DNA from: Paenibacillus sp. ACRRY
Lineage (GTDB): Bacteria > Bacillota > Bacilli > Paenibacillales > Paenibacillaceae
Assembly (NCBI RefSeq): GCF_022346995.1
Contig: NZ_JAKRNM010000003.1
Span: forward strand, 434,001-498,000
Length of the DNA stretch: 64,000 bases
Reading direction: 5' to 3'
Each line of letters opens with the position of its first letter. Within the stretch, counting starts at the first letter, position 1. The notes below the pieces were generated by a model. That model saw only the letters and a list, made by a program, of their open reading frames with translations. It was not told where the DNA came from and searched no databases. Shown here in pieces: positions 1-7,731 of the stretch. The translations under genes were made by a program, and so were the position numbers.

Positions 1-564
1 GCAGAACGGATAGATCCCTGGCTCGTACCGGAGAAGGCCACATCCAAGGCGACATGGCACACCAAAAATGCCGGCTTGGCTATAGGCTCCGGAGGCATTA
101 TCGGTAAAGGGTATTTGCAGGGAACTTCCGTCCAAAGTGGACGCGTGCCGTATACCTATTCCGATTCCATCTTTGTCGTTATCGCTGAGGAGTTTGGTTT
201 TGTGGGGGCGTCTGTGCTGTTATTGTTGTATTTCATTCTTATTCACCGAATGGTCCTGATCGGTATGGAGTGCAAGGAACGGGCGGGACCGGTCATTATT
301 GTAGGTATTATTGGAATGCTGTTATATCAAGTGTTTGAAAACATAGGTGCGTTCCTTGGACTAATGCCACTAACGGGGATTACCCTTCCGTTCATCAGTT
401 ATGGCGGGACCTCATTGCTCATTAATATGGCTTGTATCGGACTGGTCATGAGTATTAAATTATATGGAGATGAAGAGGAAGACGACCTGCTACTTGGAGA
501 ACATAAGGCTGGATTGCCGGAACGGTTATTGCATTTGCTGAGAAAGGAAAAGAGCGCGGTGTAA
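1..564 (+). CDS. FtsW/RodA/SpoVE-family SEDS protein, C-terminal part
   Basis: The reading frame is open to the left window edge, so only the last 187 residues are seen. The stretch AIGSGGIIGKGYLQGT followed by a long loop and IAEEFGFVGA is the hallmark of SEDS-family peptidoglycan polymerases (FtsW, RodA, SpoVE), and PFISYGGTSLLINMACIGLVMS is the typical last membrane segment. The product should be a polytopic membrane glycosyltransferase that polymerises lipid II with a partner class B PBP. The short acidic tail after the last helix (DEEEDD) is cytoplasmic. Which paralogue it is cannot be told from this fragment; a RodA-like elongation role is my guess. A terminator follows. Confidence 0.9.
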   Translation, partial: AERIDPWLVPEKATSKATWHTKNAGLAIGSGGIIGKGYLQGTSVQSGRVPYTYSDSIFVVIAEEFGFVGASVLLLLYFILIHRMVLIGMECKERAGPVIIVGIIGMLLYQVFENIGAFLGLMPLTGITLPFISYGGTSLLINMACIGLVMSIKLYGDEEEDDLLLGEHKAGLPERLLHLLRKEKSAV

Positions 565-617
565 TCAATAAATAGGTACATGCATTAACAGTAAGGTTCG
601 ATTGGTTTCTTAAACAT

Positions 618-656
618 GGCTGATGCACACCTGTAACAGGTGTGGTCGGCCTTTTC
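618..656 (+). terminator. Intrinsic terminator after the SEDS gene
   Basis: A perfect 9-bp stem (CACACCTGT/ACAGGTGTG) is extended by GGCTGA pairing with TCGGCC and is followed by TTTTCTT. It separates the SEDS gene from spoIIR. Confidence 0.75.
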
Positions 657-802
657 TTAATCCCGCTCAACACGTTTAAATGAGAGAATAAATTTGCTAG
701 ATTTATGATTTTGCTAGGTTTACTTCTGTCTCTTCCGGGCATACTGATAGACATGAGAGAGTTGCAGGGAACATGATCACGGGAGCCGAGGGGGAGAACG
801 GG

Positions 803-1465
803 ATGAGCAGAAGAACAGTGAAACAAATTGGACTTATTATCGTTTGTCTTATGATGATTATTATGATGTGGGAAGGTCAGAAGACGGATGCAGCTGTAGC
901 CGCTACAGCGATTCCGGAGCAATCCATCCGATTGCGAATTCTAGCGAATTCGGATGCGCCAGGGGATCAACTGGTGAAACGCGAGATTCGGGATGCTGTG
1001 GTTGCCCAGATGAGTGAGTGGGTTACAGAGCTGGATAATCCGCAAAGTCTGGATGAAGCACGTCATGTCATTCGGGAGCATTTGTCTGAAATCAAAGATC
1101 GGGTGGGAGAAGAGCTGGCCAGCCGTGGACTGGACTATCCATACCAAGTAGAGCTTGGTGTGGTTCCGTTCCCTACCAAACTATATGGAGGCACGGTATA
1201 TCCGGCAGGTGATTATGAAGCAGTGCGTATAACACTGGGAGAAGGAAAGGGTCAGAATTGGTGGTGTGTGCTGTTTCCGCCACTCTGCTTCATTGATGCA
1301 AGCACAGGGGATGCGCTGGCGAATCCGTCTACGGTATCTGCAGCGGCTGCTGCTGAGCCTGGAGATCCTGAAGCATCCATCCAGGGAACTGCACCGGAAG
1401 CACGTTTCTTCCTGGTAGATCTGGCGGTTAAAATATGGGATTGGGTAGCTGGGTTGTTTGCATAA
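803..1465 (+). CDS. spoIIR: Stage II sporulation protein R
   Basis: SpoIIR is the forespore-made secreted signal that triggers processing of pro-sigma-E by SpoIIGA in the mother cell. The protein has an N-terminal hydrophobic segment (LIIVCLMMIIMMW) and then the family core: SIRLRILANSD, the KREIRDAVV helix, YPAGDYEAVRI and WWCVLFPPLCFID. I chose the ATG at 803 because GAGGGGGAG lies eight bases before it; an in-frame ATG at 773 has a weaker site. The length (220 residues) fits the family. The Ala-rich stretch near the C-terminus (about residues 175-200) looks like a flexible linker before a final amphipathic helix. Sigma-F control is expected from the family, but I found no convincing promoter. 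Confidence 0.93.
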   Translation: MSRRTVKQIGLIIVCLMMIIMMWEGQKTDAAVAATAIPEQSIRLRILANSDAPGDQLVKREIRDAVVAQMSEWVTELDNPQSLDEARHVIREHLSEIKDRVGEELASRGLDYPYQVELGVVPFPTKLYGGTVYPAGDYEAVRITLGEGKGQNWWCVLFPPLCFIDASTGDALANPSTVSAAAAAEPGDPEASIQGTAPEARFFLVDLAVKIWDWVAGLFA

Positions 1466-1485
1466 TACCATCGGAATATATAGTG

Positions 1486-1519
1486 AAGGGCGACTTCGAC
1501 ACAGGAAGCTGCCCTTTTG
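1486..1519 (+). terminator. Intrinsic terminator after spoIIR
   Basis: AAGGGC-GA-CTTC pairs with GAAG-CT-GCCCTT across a short loop, with an internal two-base mismatch, and TTTT follows. Moderate strength. Confidence 0.6.
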
Positions 1520-1603
1520 ACCCGTTTTCAATGAATTGCTTTTATGCTTAAGCGATGGGGTTTGTAAGAGAGATAGTGTGCCCCTTTTTAGGTTGAATAG
1601 ATA

Positions 1604-1612
1604 TGCTATAAT
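1604..1612 (+). promoter_or_regulatory. Extended -10 promoter upstream of the Sua5 gene
   Basis: TGCTATAAT is a perfect extended -10 (TGn plus TATAAT). The -35 region is poor, as is common with extended -10 promoters. It lies about 90 bases before the chosen start of the downstream gene. Confidence 0.5.
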
Positions 1613-1702
1613 TATAGGTATTCGAAATGAAAGCAAGACAGCTACCGCCAAGGCTGGGGCCTCGCGGTTAATAACCTATTGAAGTTTAGGGATGATGGAT
1701 AT

Positions 1703-2926
1703 ATGAGTAGAGAACAAGACCAATACACAGGAAATACAGATTTGGACAACCAAGAAGGATTGCTTACCTCGGTGTGGGATGTCAGAGCGCTGATGAGTGA
1801 GAAACAGCCACTTGTTGTGGTTAATTTGGTTATGAGTGAGCCTGAGGAACAGGGATCTGATGAGAAAAAAGCGAGCGCCTATCAACAGGCGCTCGCTGAC
1901 TTGCAGGCTGCCGCAGCCTGCATTCGTCAAGGAGAGACCGTTGCGTTTCCGACAGAGACGGTATACGGTTTGGGCGCGGATGCGCGCAGTACAGCTGCGG
2001 TAGAGGCTATATTTGAAGCCAAAGGCCGTCCGTCAGACAATCCGCTCATTGTGCATATTGCACATCGCGATCAGCTCGATTCACTGGTTACGGAAGTGAA
2101 TGAGGCGGCAGAAGCGTTGATCGAAGCCTTTTGGCCAGGTCCGCTCACGATTGTGCTGCCTGTTAAGCCAGGCGCCGTATCCCCGCGGGTTACAGCTGGC
2201 TTGGATACGGTGGGTGTCCGCATGCCGGATCACCCGGTTGCTCTGCAGCTGCTCGCAGCGGCGGCGTGCCCGGTGGCTGCGCCGAGCGCTAACCGCTCCG
2301 GGCGGCCAAGCCCGACGCTCGCTTCACATGTGAGCGAGGATCTGGCTGGCCGCATCGGCGGCATCGTGGACGGCGGCCCCACGGGTGTGGGCGTCGAGTC
2401 CACGGTAGTGCAGGTCGGTGACGACGGTACCGTCACCATCCTGCGCCCTGGCGGCATTACGGCGGAACAGTTGTCCGCCGTTGCCGCTCGTGTCGCCACG
2501 GACCCAGCGATTCTCGCTGAGGGGTCCGCTGGCGATGACAGCCCGGCGCCGCGCTCGCCGGGCATGAAGTACACGCACTATGCGCCCACAGGGGCGCTGT
2601 GCGTGGTAGAGGGGCCGCCGCCAGCCGTGGCGGCCTGGATCAGCGCCGCCCTCGCGGAGGCGGCGCAGCGCGGAGAGCGCACCGCGGTGCTGGCATTCGC
2701 CGAGCACGCGGAGCAGTACCGCGCCGATGCCGTATTCTCGCTGGGCGATGCCAGCGAGCTTGAAGAAGCAGCGCGCCGGCTGTATGCCGCGCTGCGCAGC
2801 TGCGATGAGCAGGGCGCCACATACATTGTCGCTGAAGCCTGCTCACGCGAAGGGCTGGGAGCAGCCGTCATGAACCGACTGCTCAAAGCTGCTGGTCACC
2901 AACTTATACAGGTTGGAGACCAGTAA
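1703..2926 (+). CDS. ywlC: L-threonylcarbamoyladenylate synthase (Sua5/YwlC type)
   Basis: It makes threonylcarbamoyl-AMP from threonine, bicarbonate and ATP for t6A37 modification of ANN-decoding tRNAs. The YrdC/Sua5 catalytic domain spans about residues 60-245 (VAFPTETVYGLGADA, EAKGRPSDNPLIVHI, SPRVTAGLDTVGVRMPDHP, AAPSANRSGRPSPT) and is followed, after SPGMKYTHYAP, by the C-terminal Sua5 domain ending in AAVMNRLLKAAGH. At 407 residues it is about 60 longer than B. subtilis YwlC. The excess is an N-terminal stretch of about 60 residues, where TSVWDV may match the usual TKRWFVD start. The start is uncertain. The second half of the gene is strikingly GC-rich and Ala-rich, and the N-terminal coding region contains a perfect hairpin (1870-1897). 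Confidence 0.92.
   Translation: MSREQDQYTGNTDLDNQEGLLTSVWDVRALMSEKQPLVVVNLVMSEPEEQGSDEKKASAYQQALADLQAAAACIRQGETVAFPTETVYGLGADARSTAAVEAIFEAKGRPSDNPLIVHIAHRDQLDSLVTEVNEAAEALIEAFWPGPLTIVLPVKPGAVSPRVTAGLDTVGVRMPDHPVALQLLAAAACPVAAPSANRSGRPSPTLASHVSEDLAGRIGGIVDGGPTGVGVESTVVQVGDDGTVTILRPGGITAEQLSAVAARVATDPAILAEGSAGDDSPAPRSPGMKYTHYAPTGALCVVEGPPPAVAAWISAALAEAAQRGERTAVLAFAEHAEQYRADAVFSLGDASELEEAARRLYAALRSCDEQGATYIVAEACSREGLGAAVMNRLLKAAGHQLIQVGDQ
1870..1897 (-). terminator. Antisense-oriented terminator-like hairpin inside the Sua5 gene
   Basis: AGCGAGCGCCT and AGGCGCTCGCT form a perfect 11-bp stem around a 6-base loop. Read on the minus strand the stem is followed at once by TTTTTTCTC, the layout of an intrinsic terminator. 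No minus-strand gene is evident, so any role would be in stopping antisense transcripts or in translation of the N-terminal extension. Confidence 0.45.
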
Positions 2927-2962
2927 CACCATGACCGGAGCTGACGATGTCTCTCCGGTCCA

Positions 2963-3017
2963 TCTAATCGGCAGGCCGTGGCAGCAAGCATCACCACACC
3001 ACGGCCTGCCGATTAGA
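2963..3017. repeat. Perfect 19-bp inverted repeat between ywlC and mntP
   Basis: TCTAATCGGCAGGCCGTGG (2963-2981) recurs as its exact reverse complement at 2999-3017 with a 17-base loop. No T-tract follows, so it is not a standard terminator, although it could end transcription of ywlC or protect its 3' end. It is one of the longest perfect stems in the window. Confidence 0.8.
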
Positions 3018-3135
3018 CCAATCCACTTTTGACACGCCTGCCTGCGTCACCGCCGACTATTCATTCGCTATCACCCGTCATGTTTGTGTCCTTGTCCGCA
3101 TATCGTGTACAAGAACCTTTACGTGACTTGGGGGT

Positions 3136-3702
3136 ATGGGAATGTGGGATGTATCTGCCCATTTGGGGCAGTTGGTAACCATTTTGATTATGGCCGTCGC
3201 CCTCGGGCTGGATGCCTTCTCGCTGGGGATTGGGATTGGCATGAAAGGCATTCGTTTACGTGATGTGCTGCGAATCAGTTTTGTCACGGCCTTATTTCAT
3301 GTCATCATGCCGCTGATTGGCATGTACACAGGGAAATACGTCAGCTCTCTCCTTGGAGATATTACGACGTATGCCGCAGGTGGACTGCTCGTTCTGCTTG
3401 GGGGCCACATGATTTTGAATGCATTTCGTGAAGGTGATACCAAGCTGGTGGATCATCGCTCCATGCTCGGTGTGATTTTATTTTCACTCAGTGTGAGTGT
3501 GGATTCGTTTTCCGTTGGGGTGTCCCTCGGCATGTTTAGCAGTGATCTGGTACTGACGGTACTTGCCTTTGGCGCATGCGGTGGAATAATGTCGGTCATG
3601 GGTCTGCTGCTGGGAAGACGAGTGAGCCAGAACCTTGGTGATTATGGTGAAGCGATTGGCGGAGCCATCCTGCTTGCGTTTGGACTGTTGTTTATTTTTT
3701 AA
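3136..3702 (+). CDS. mntP: Putative manganese efflux pump MntP
   Basis: This is a six-helix MntP-family (former YebN/DUF204) inner-membrane protein of 188 residues, the usual size. The two pseudo-symmetric halves each carry the family acidic signature: MAVALGLDAFSLGIGIG (helix 1) and LSVSVDSFSVGVSLG (helix 4), with Asp residues proposed to bind Mn2+. The B. subtilis orthologue (ywlD) sits in the same place between ywlC and ywlE. A GGGGGT motif lies just before the start; the ATG at 3142 has better spacing and is equally possible. I found no yybP-ykoY manganese riboswitch in the leader. Confidence 0.9.
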   Translation: MGMWDVSAHLGQLVTILIMAVALGLDAFSLGIGIGMKGIRLRDVLRISFVTALFHVIMPLIGMYTGKYVSSLLGDITTYAAGGLLVLLGGHMILNAFREGDTKLVDHRSMLGVILFSLSVSVDSFSVGVSLGMFSSDLVLTVLAFGACGGIMSVMGLLLGRRVSQNLGDYGEAIGGAILLAFGLLFIF

Positions 3703-3827
3703 TAGTCATAGAGCGGAACAGTTGCAGCCCGTGTGCAGTCATAACGTGAAACTCTTTAAATTTTCATCATTTTAAATTAAAATATTGCATCATTCGACAA
3801 CATTTGCGAAATGGGGAGGCCATCACA

Positions 3828-4400
3828 ATGAAACATATTTTGTTTGTATGTACAGGGAATACGTGCCGCAGCCCCATGGCGGAGGGGCTTTTGCGCAAAC
3901 TGGCATCGGAACGCGGCATTCAGGTAGAGGTCCGTTCCGCAGGGGTGGCGGCAGCATCGGGTATGCCGATTTCTCGTCATGCCGAAGCTGTATTAAGAGA
4001 TCATCAGGCGGAAGGGCCTGGGCATTCCACGCAGCTTAGCGCGAGCCTGATTGGCTGGGCGGATCTGGTCCTTACGTTGACGCGAAGCCATAAACAGCAT
4101 GTCATGCAGGTTTTCCCGGATTCGGTACACAAGACGTACACGCTGAAAGAGTATGTGGAGAATGATGACCAGGTTCTGAATGACCTTCAGGAACTGGACA
4201 GCCTGTTCGCCACACTGGAATTGAAACGTGCACTGGGTCAGGAGATTCTGGCATCAGAGCGTGAGCGCGTGATCGAGATCCGGCAGCGTATTCCAAGCTT
4301 TGATATATCTGACCCGTTTGGCGGCAGTCGAGATGATTACAATATCGCCGCTGCAGAGATCAGAACGGCGCTGGATCGCCTTCTGGACAAGTTGGGATAA
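3828..4400 (+). CDS. ywlE: YwlE-like protein arginine phosphatase (LMW-PTP fold)
   Basis: A low-molecular-weight phosphatase with the CX5R loop CTGNTCRS at residues 8-15. Thr12 between Asn and Cys matches the Thr that gives B. subtilis YwlE its phospho-arginine preference, so it probably opposes the McsB kinase and ClpCP targeting. The general-acid motif DPFGG is present. The start at 3828 is set by GGGGAGG upstream and by MKHILFVCTGN being the natural N-terminus. At 190 residues it is about 40 longer than B. subtilis YwlE (150): an extra, largely helical charged segment lies between the KEYV motif and DPFGG. In B. subtilis the next gene is rpiB (ywlF); it is absent here. Confidence 0.9.
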   Translation: MKHILFVCTGNTCRSPMAEGLLRKLASERGIQVEVRSAGVAAASGMPISRHAEAVLRDHQAEGPGHSTQLSASLIGWADLVLTLTRSHKQHVMQVFPDSVHKTYTLKEYVENDDQVLNDLQELDSLFATLELKRALGQEILASERERVIEIRQRIPSFDISDPFGGSRDDYNIAAAEIRTALDRLLDKLG

Positions 4401-4495
4401 ACCGGGATTGGGCAGGTCATAGTAATTGGGCAGTGAAGATTGAATTTTCAAATGAATTTGTTATGCAAAAACGAACACGTGGTGTAAATTACCCG

Positions 4496-4524
4496 TTGAT
4501 TTTAAGCGTGGGTTGTTTTATGAT
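4496..4524 (+). promoter_or_regulatory. Sigma-A promoter driving the ZTP riboswitch
   Basis: TTGATT, 17-base spacer, TATGAT. It sits just upstream of the riboswitch aptamer, giving a leader of about 230 bases to the ywlG start. Confidence 0.65.
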
Positions 4525-4536
4525 GAAGGGGAAAAC

Positions 4537-4613
4537 AGGGATCCGGTGTAACTGGCGACGAAGTGGGCACAACCACAATGGAGCACCGGAACAAACGGCC
4601 GGTCGCCTGGGCA
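4537..4613 (+). ncRNA. ZTP (pfl motif) riboswitch aptamer
   Basis: The conserved parts of the pfl/ZTP class are all visible in order. P1 is TCCGGTG (4542-4548) with CACCGGA (4584-4590). ACTGGCGAC stands on its 3' side. A small P2 is GTGG..CCAC, and AACCAC..GGAGCACC is the consensus junction. After a short linker comes GGTCGCCTGGGCA (4601-4613), whose CGCC part pairs back to GGCG as the pseudoknot. This class senses ZTP/ZMP, a signal of 10-formyl-THF shortage, and normally turns on one-carbon genes such as glyA, folD and purH. Here the terminator follows directly and the first gene is ywlG, with glyA next. Confidence 0.93.
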
Positions 4614-4653
4614 AAAGAGCAATTCTGCGATACCCGCAGACTGCTCTTTTTTT
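4614..4653 (+). terminator. Riboswitch expression-platform terminator
   Basis: AAAGAGCA-ATTCTGCG pairs with CGCAGA-C-TGCTCTTT around a small loop and is followed by seven Ts. Its 5' arm begins immediately after CCTGGGCA of the ZTP aptamer, so ligand binding can compete with terminator formation and switch the downstream genes on. Confidence 0.88.
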
Positions 4654-4761
4654 CGTCTTTCATCTGATTATTCGCTATAATAGTACCTGAAATGCCTTGC
4701 ATGAATACAAGAGCGGGCAGCCGTGAGGAAGTCAGGCATGATTTTATCGGGAGGCGATAGG

Positions 4762-5355
4762 ATGACTATTGAGTTAGATTCGGATCAACCCGGATTGCAG
4801 GAACAGACCGTATCCATTCTGCGTGAACTGGCACTTGCCGGAAAGCTTGGACCTGGACAGATCGTTGTGATCGGTACAAGCACAAGCGAGGTTGCAGGCC
4901 AAAAGATTGGTACGAGTGGTGCCATTGACGTAGCACAGCAGCTTCTTGCAGGAATTCGCGAGGTGCAGCAGGAATTCGGCTTCGAGCCTGTGTTTCAGTG
5001 CTGTGAACACTTGAACCGCGCCCTGGTGATGGAGCGTTCACTACTCACACGTCTGGGTTTGACTGAAGTGGGTGCCGTACCCGTTCCCAAGGCAGGCGGT
5101 TCCATGGCATCCGCAGCATATCGTTCGCTGAGTGATCCTTGTCTGGCTGAATATGTGCAGGCTCATGCAGGAGTGGATATCGGGGAAACAATGATTGGCA
5201 TGCACTTGCGGCATGTGGCAGTCCCCTTCCGTACATCGCTTCGCTACATCGGGGAAGCCCGTGTGACGACAGCCTTGACCCGTCCGAAGCTGATTGGCGG
5301 CGAACGAGCGGTGTATCAGATGGAAGAGCAACCAGATTCGACATTTTGCGACTAA
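4762..5355 (+). CDS. ywlG: YwlG, UPF0340/TIGR01440 family protein
   Basis: A conserved Firmicute protein of unknown biochemical role. The family pattern is clear: GQIVVIGTSTSEVAGQKIGT near residue 30, VFQCCEHLNRALVMER at about 78, and a C-terminal HLRHVAVPFRTSLRYIGEA. The start at 4762 is chosen because GGGAGG is seven bases upstream; an in-frame GTG at 4723 would add 13 residues and overlap the leader. Position under a ZTP riboswitch and before glyA suggests a link to folate or serine/glycine metabolism; that is inference from context only. Confidence 0.88.
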   Translation: MTIELDSDQPGLQEQTVSILRELALAGKLGPGQIVVIGTSTSEVAGQKIGTSGAIDVAQQLLAGIREVQQEFGFEPVFQCCEHLNRALVMERSLLTRLGLTEVGAVPVPKAGGSMASAAYRSLSDPCLAEYVQAHAGVDIGETMIGMHLRHVAVPFRTSLRYIGEARVTTALTRPKLIGGERAVYQMEEQPDSTFCD

Positions 5356-5398
5356 ATCTTCAACCTACTATGAAGTGAAAATGATGTTTACACGAAAA

Positions 5399-5523
5399 CG
5401 GAGAGTGCAGAACCAATCTGGAGAAACGCAGTGGTCGCATTTATCACCGGATTTCCCCCTTTAAAGTGCATTCGAAAAAATCCGGGGATAACAGCGATCG
5501 GAAGATGGTTCTGCAATCGGAGT
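5399..5523 (+). repeat. Dispersed palindromic element, copy A
   Basis: One of four related intergenic elements. It begins CGGAG and ends CGGAGT. The outer stem GCAGAACCA pairs with TGGTTCTGC and the inner stem CCGGATTT with AAATCCGG around a loop. The 16-mer AACAGCGATCGGAAGA (5490-5505) is identical in copy C. It ends 63 bases before glyA. Confidence 0.8.
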
Positions 5524-5585
5524 AAGGAGTGTAACCTTTCAGTTTCGCTTTATAACTTCACTAATATACTGGGAGGAATTTAAAC

Positions 5586-6833
5586 ATGGAACAATTGCGT
5601 AAGAATGACCCTGCAGTACTTGAAGCGATGAATTTGGAGTTGAAACGCCAACAGAACAACATTGAGCTGATTGCATCCGAGAACATCGTAAGTGAAGCGG
5701 TAATTGAGGCACTTGGATCTGTACTTACGAACAAGTACGCTGAAGGATACCCAGGCAAACGTTATTATGGTGGTTGCGAGCACGTGGATGTCGTGGAGGA
5801 TATCGCACGTGACCGTGCGAAGGAACTGTTTGGAGCTGAGCACGTAAACGTACAGCCTCACTCCGGAGCACAAGCAAATATGGCAGTTTACCTTGCCGCA
5901 TTGAAACCTGGTGACACGGTACTCGGTATGAATCTTGCCCATGGTGGACACTTGACTCACGGTAGCCCGGTGAATGCATCTGGTTTGCTCTACAACTTCG
6001 TGGCATATGGCGTACAGGAAGATACATTCCTGATCGATTATGATGAAGTGCGCAAAGCAGCGTTCAAGCACCGTCCTCGTCTGATTGTAGCAGGCGCAAG
6101 TGCATACCCGCGTACCATTGATTTCGAAAAAATGGCTTCTATCGCCAATGATGTAGGCGCATTGTTCATGGTAGACATGGCCCATATTGCAGGACTGGTT
6201 GCTGCTGGATTGCATCCGAGCCCGGTTCCACATGCCCATTTCGTAACAACGACAACACACAAAACGCTGCGCGGACCTCGTGGCGGTATGATCCTGTGCC
6301 GCAAATCTTGGGCAGCTGCGATTGATAAAGCGGTATTCCCAGGTTCCCAAGGTGGACCTTTGATGCACGTTATTGCTTCCAAAGCGGTGGCATTGGGTGA
6401 GGCCCTGCAGCCTTCGTTCAAAACTTATGCACAAAACGTAGTGAAGAACGCTCAGGTTTTGGCTGAAACACTGATTGCCGAAGGACTGAACATTGTATCC
6501 GGCGGTACAGACAACCACTTGATGCTGATTGACACTCGCAGCGTGAACATCACAGGTAAGGAAGCTGAGCATGTCCTCGATTCCATCGGTATTACCGTGA
6601 ACAAAAATGCAATTCCATTTGATCCGACAAGCCCGTTTGTAACGAGCGGCATTCGTATTGGTACTCCGGCAGCTACTTCCCGTGGCATGAACGAAGAAGC
6701 CATGGTTGCTATTGGTAAAATTATTGCCAAAACATTGAAAAATCCTAAAGATACAGCGAAACTGGATGAGGCCCGTGCGGAAGTAACGGCTCTGACAGAC
6801 CAATTCCCGCTGTACACAGATCTGAAATACTAG
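5586..6833 (+). CDS. glyA: Serine hydroxymethyltransferase
   Basis: A PLP enzyme that converts serine and THF to glycine and 5,10-methylene-THF in the cytoplasm. The 415-residue length is typical. The PLP lysine is K226 in [14 protein letters not shown]; other landmarks are ASENIVS, GKRYYGG near residue 58, QPHSGAQAN and [12 protein letters not shown]. The start has GGGAGGA at good spacing. The upstream ZTP riboswitch probably includes this gene through ywlG read-through, since no terminator was seen between ywlG and glyA, only dispersed element A. A clear terminator follows. Confidence 0.98.
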   Translation: MEQLRKNDPAVLEAMNLELKRQQNNIELIASENIVSEAVIEALGSVLTNKYAEGYPGKRYYGGCEHVDVVEDIARDRAKELFGAEHVNVQPHSGAQANMAVYLAALKPGDTVLGMNLAHGGHLTHGSPVNASGLLYNFVAYGVQEDTFLIDYDEVRKAAFKHRPRLIVAGASAYPRTIDFEKMASIANDVGALFMVDMAHIAGLVAAGLHPSPVPHAHFVTTTTHKTLRGPRGGMILCRKSWAAAIDKAVFPGSQGGPLMHVIASKAVALGEALQPSFKTYAQNVVKNAQVLAETLIAEGLNIVSGGTDNHLMLIDTRSVNITGKEAEHVLDSIGITVNKNAIPFDPTSPFVTSGIRIGTPAATSRGMNEEAMVAIGKIIAKTLKNPKDTAKLDEARAEVTALTDQFPLYTDLKY

Positions 6834-6872
6834 TCCATCTACGAATGGAATTATTGTACAACTAGAGCAAAA

Positions 6873-6907
6873 AGGACCGGAACATGCCAAGTTTCCGGTC
6901 CTATTTT
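6873..6907 (+). terminator. Intrinsic terminator after glyA
   Basis: A perfect 10-bp stem AGGACCGGAA/TTCCGGTCCT with a 10-base loop, followed by ATTTTTAT. Confidence 0.88.
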
Positions 6908-6969
6908 TATAGTATTCGGTTTTCTGTAATGATTACATGTCCTTTGATGGTGTAATTCGGTGTAGGTGA

Positions 6970-6978
6970 TGATATAAT
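6970..6978 (+). promoter_or_regulatory. Extended -10 promoter for upp
   Basis: TGATATAAT is a perfect extended -10 element located about 85 bases before upp and downstream of the glyA terminator. Confidence 0.55.
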
Positions 6979-7063
6979 ATACAGGATTTATCGGGCCTAT
7001 GAATGATGATTAGGCATTATTGGAAATGCTGAACATGAAGAACTTACCGGAGGGACAAATTAG

Positions 7064-7693
7064 ATGGGAAAATTAGTAATATGTGATCACCCCTTGATTC
7101 AACACAAACTGACGTTTATACGCGACATGCGTACGAATACGAAAGATTTCCGCGAATTGGTGGATGAAGTGGCTACGCTGATGGCTTACGAGATTACAAG
7201 AGATGTTGAACTGGAGACTATTGATGTACAAACTCCTGTAGCTGAAACACAAGGCAAAGTTATTTCCGGACGTATGCTCGGACTGGTGCCAATTCTGCGT
7301 GCAGGACTCGGAATGCTCGATGGCGTTGTGAAATTGTTGCCAGCTGCAAAAGTTGGACATGTTGGTCTTTTCCGTGATCCGGAAACATTGCAACCGGTAG
7401 AATACTACACCAAACTGCCTACAGACGTTACAGAGCGTCAATTGATTGTTATCGACCCAATGCTGGCAACTGGCGGATCTGCCATTGCTGCGATTGACGT
7501 GCTCAAAAAACGCGGCTGTACCCAAATCAAAATGATGAACCTTGTTGCAGCACCTGAAGGTGTAAAAGCAGTTCAGGACGCGCATCCGGATGTGGACATC
7601 TACGTGGCTGCTCTGGACGATCGTCTGGACGATCACGGTTATATCGTTCCCGGATTGGGAGATGCAGGAGACCGTCTGTACGGCACTAAATAA
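7064..7693 (+). CDS. upp: Uracil phosphoribosyltransferase
   Basis: A salvage enzyme that makes UMP from uracil and PRPP. At 209 residues it matches the family. The PRPP loop [11 protein letters not shown] and the uracil-binding C-terminus [17 protein letters not shown] are intact. GGAGGGA precedes the ATG. It has its own promoter, and mnaA starts 38 bases after its stop, so they may be co-transcribed. Confidence 0.98.
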   Translation: MGKLVICDHPLIQHKLTFIRDMRTNTKDFRELVDEVATLMAYEITRDVELETIDVQTPVAETQGKVISGRMLGLVPILRAGLGMLDGVVKLLPAAKVGHVGLFRDPETLQPVEYYTKLPTDVTERQLIVIDPMLATGGSAIAAIDVLKKRGCTQIKMMNLVAAPEGVKAVQDAHPDVDIYVAALDDRLDDHGYIVPGLGDAGDRLYGTK

Positions 7694-7731
7694 GCATGCT
7701 GCATGCTGAATAGAAAAGGGGCTTTGTTTGA

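Noticed and set aside
739..776. Sigma-F promoter for spoIIR
   Set aside because: GCATA (739-743) and GGGAACATGA (767-776) each look right, but the gap of 23 bases is far too long.
2230..2886. Several minus-strand ORFs opposite ywlC
   Set aside because: Same GC effect; the Sua5 motifs on the + strand are decisive.
2927..3135. Manganese (yybP-ykoY) riboswitch before mntP
   Set aside because: No match to the conserved loops of that class; only a long perfect inverted repeat is present.
4433..4690. ORF of 85 codons between ywlE and ywlG
   Set aside because: It runs straight through the ZTP riboswitch and its terminator, lacks a ribosome site and has no protein-like pattern.
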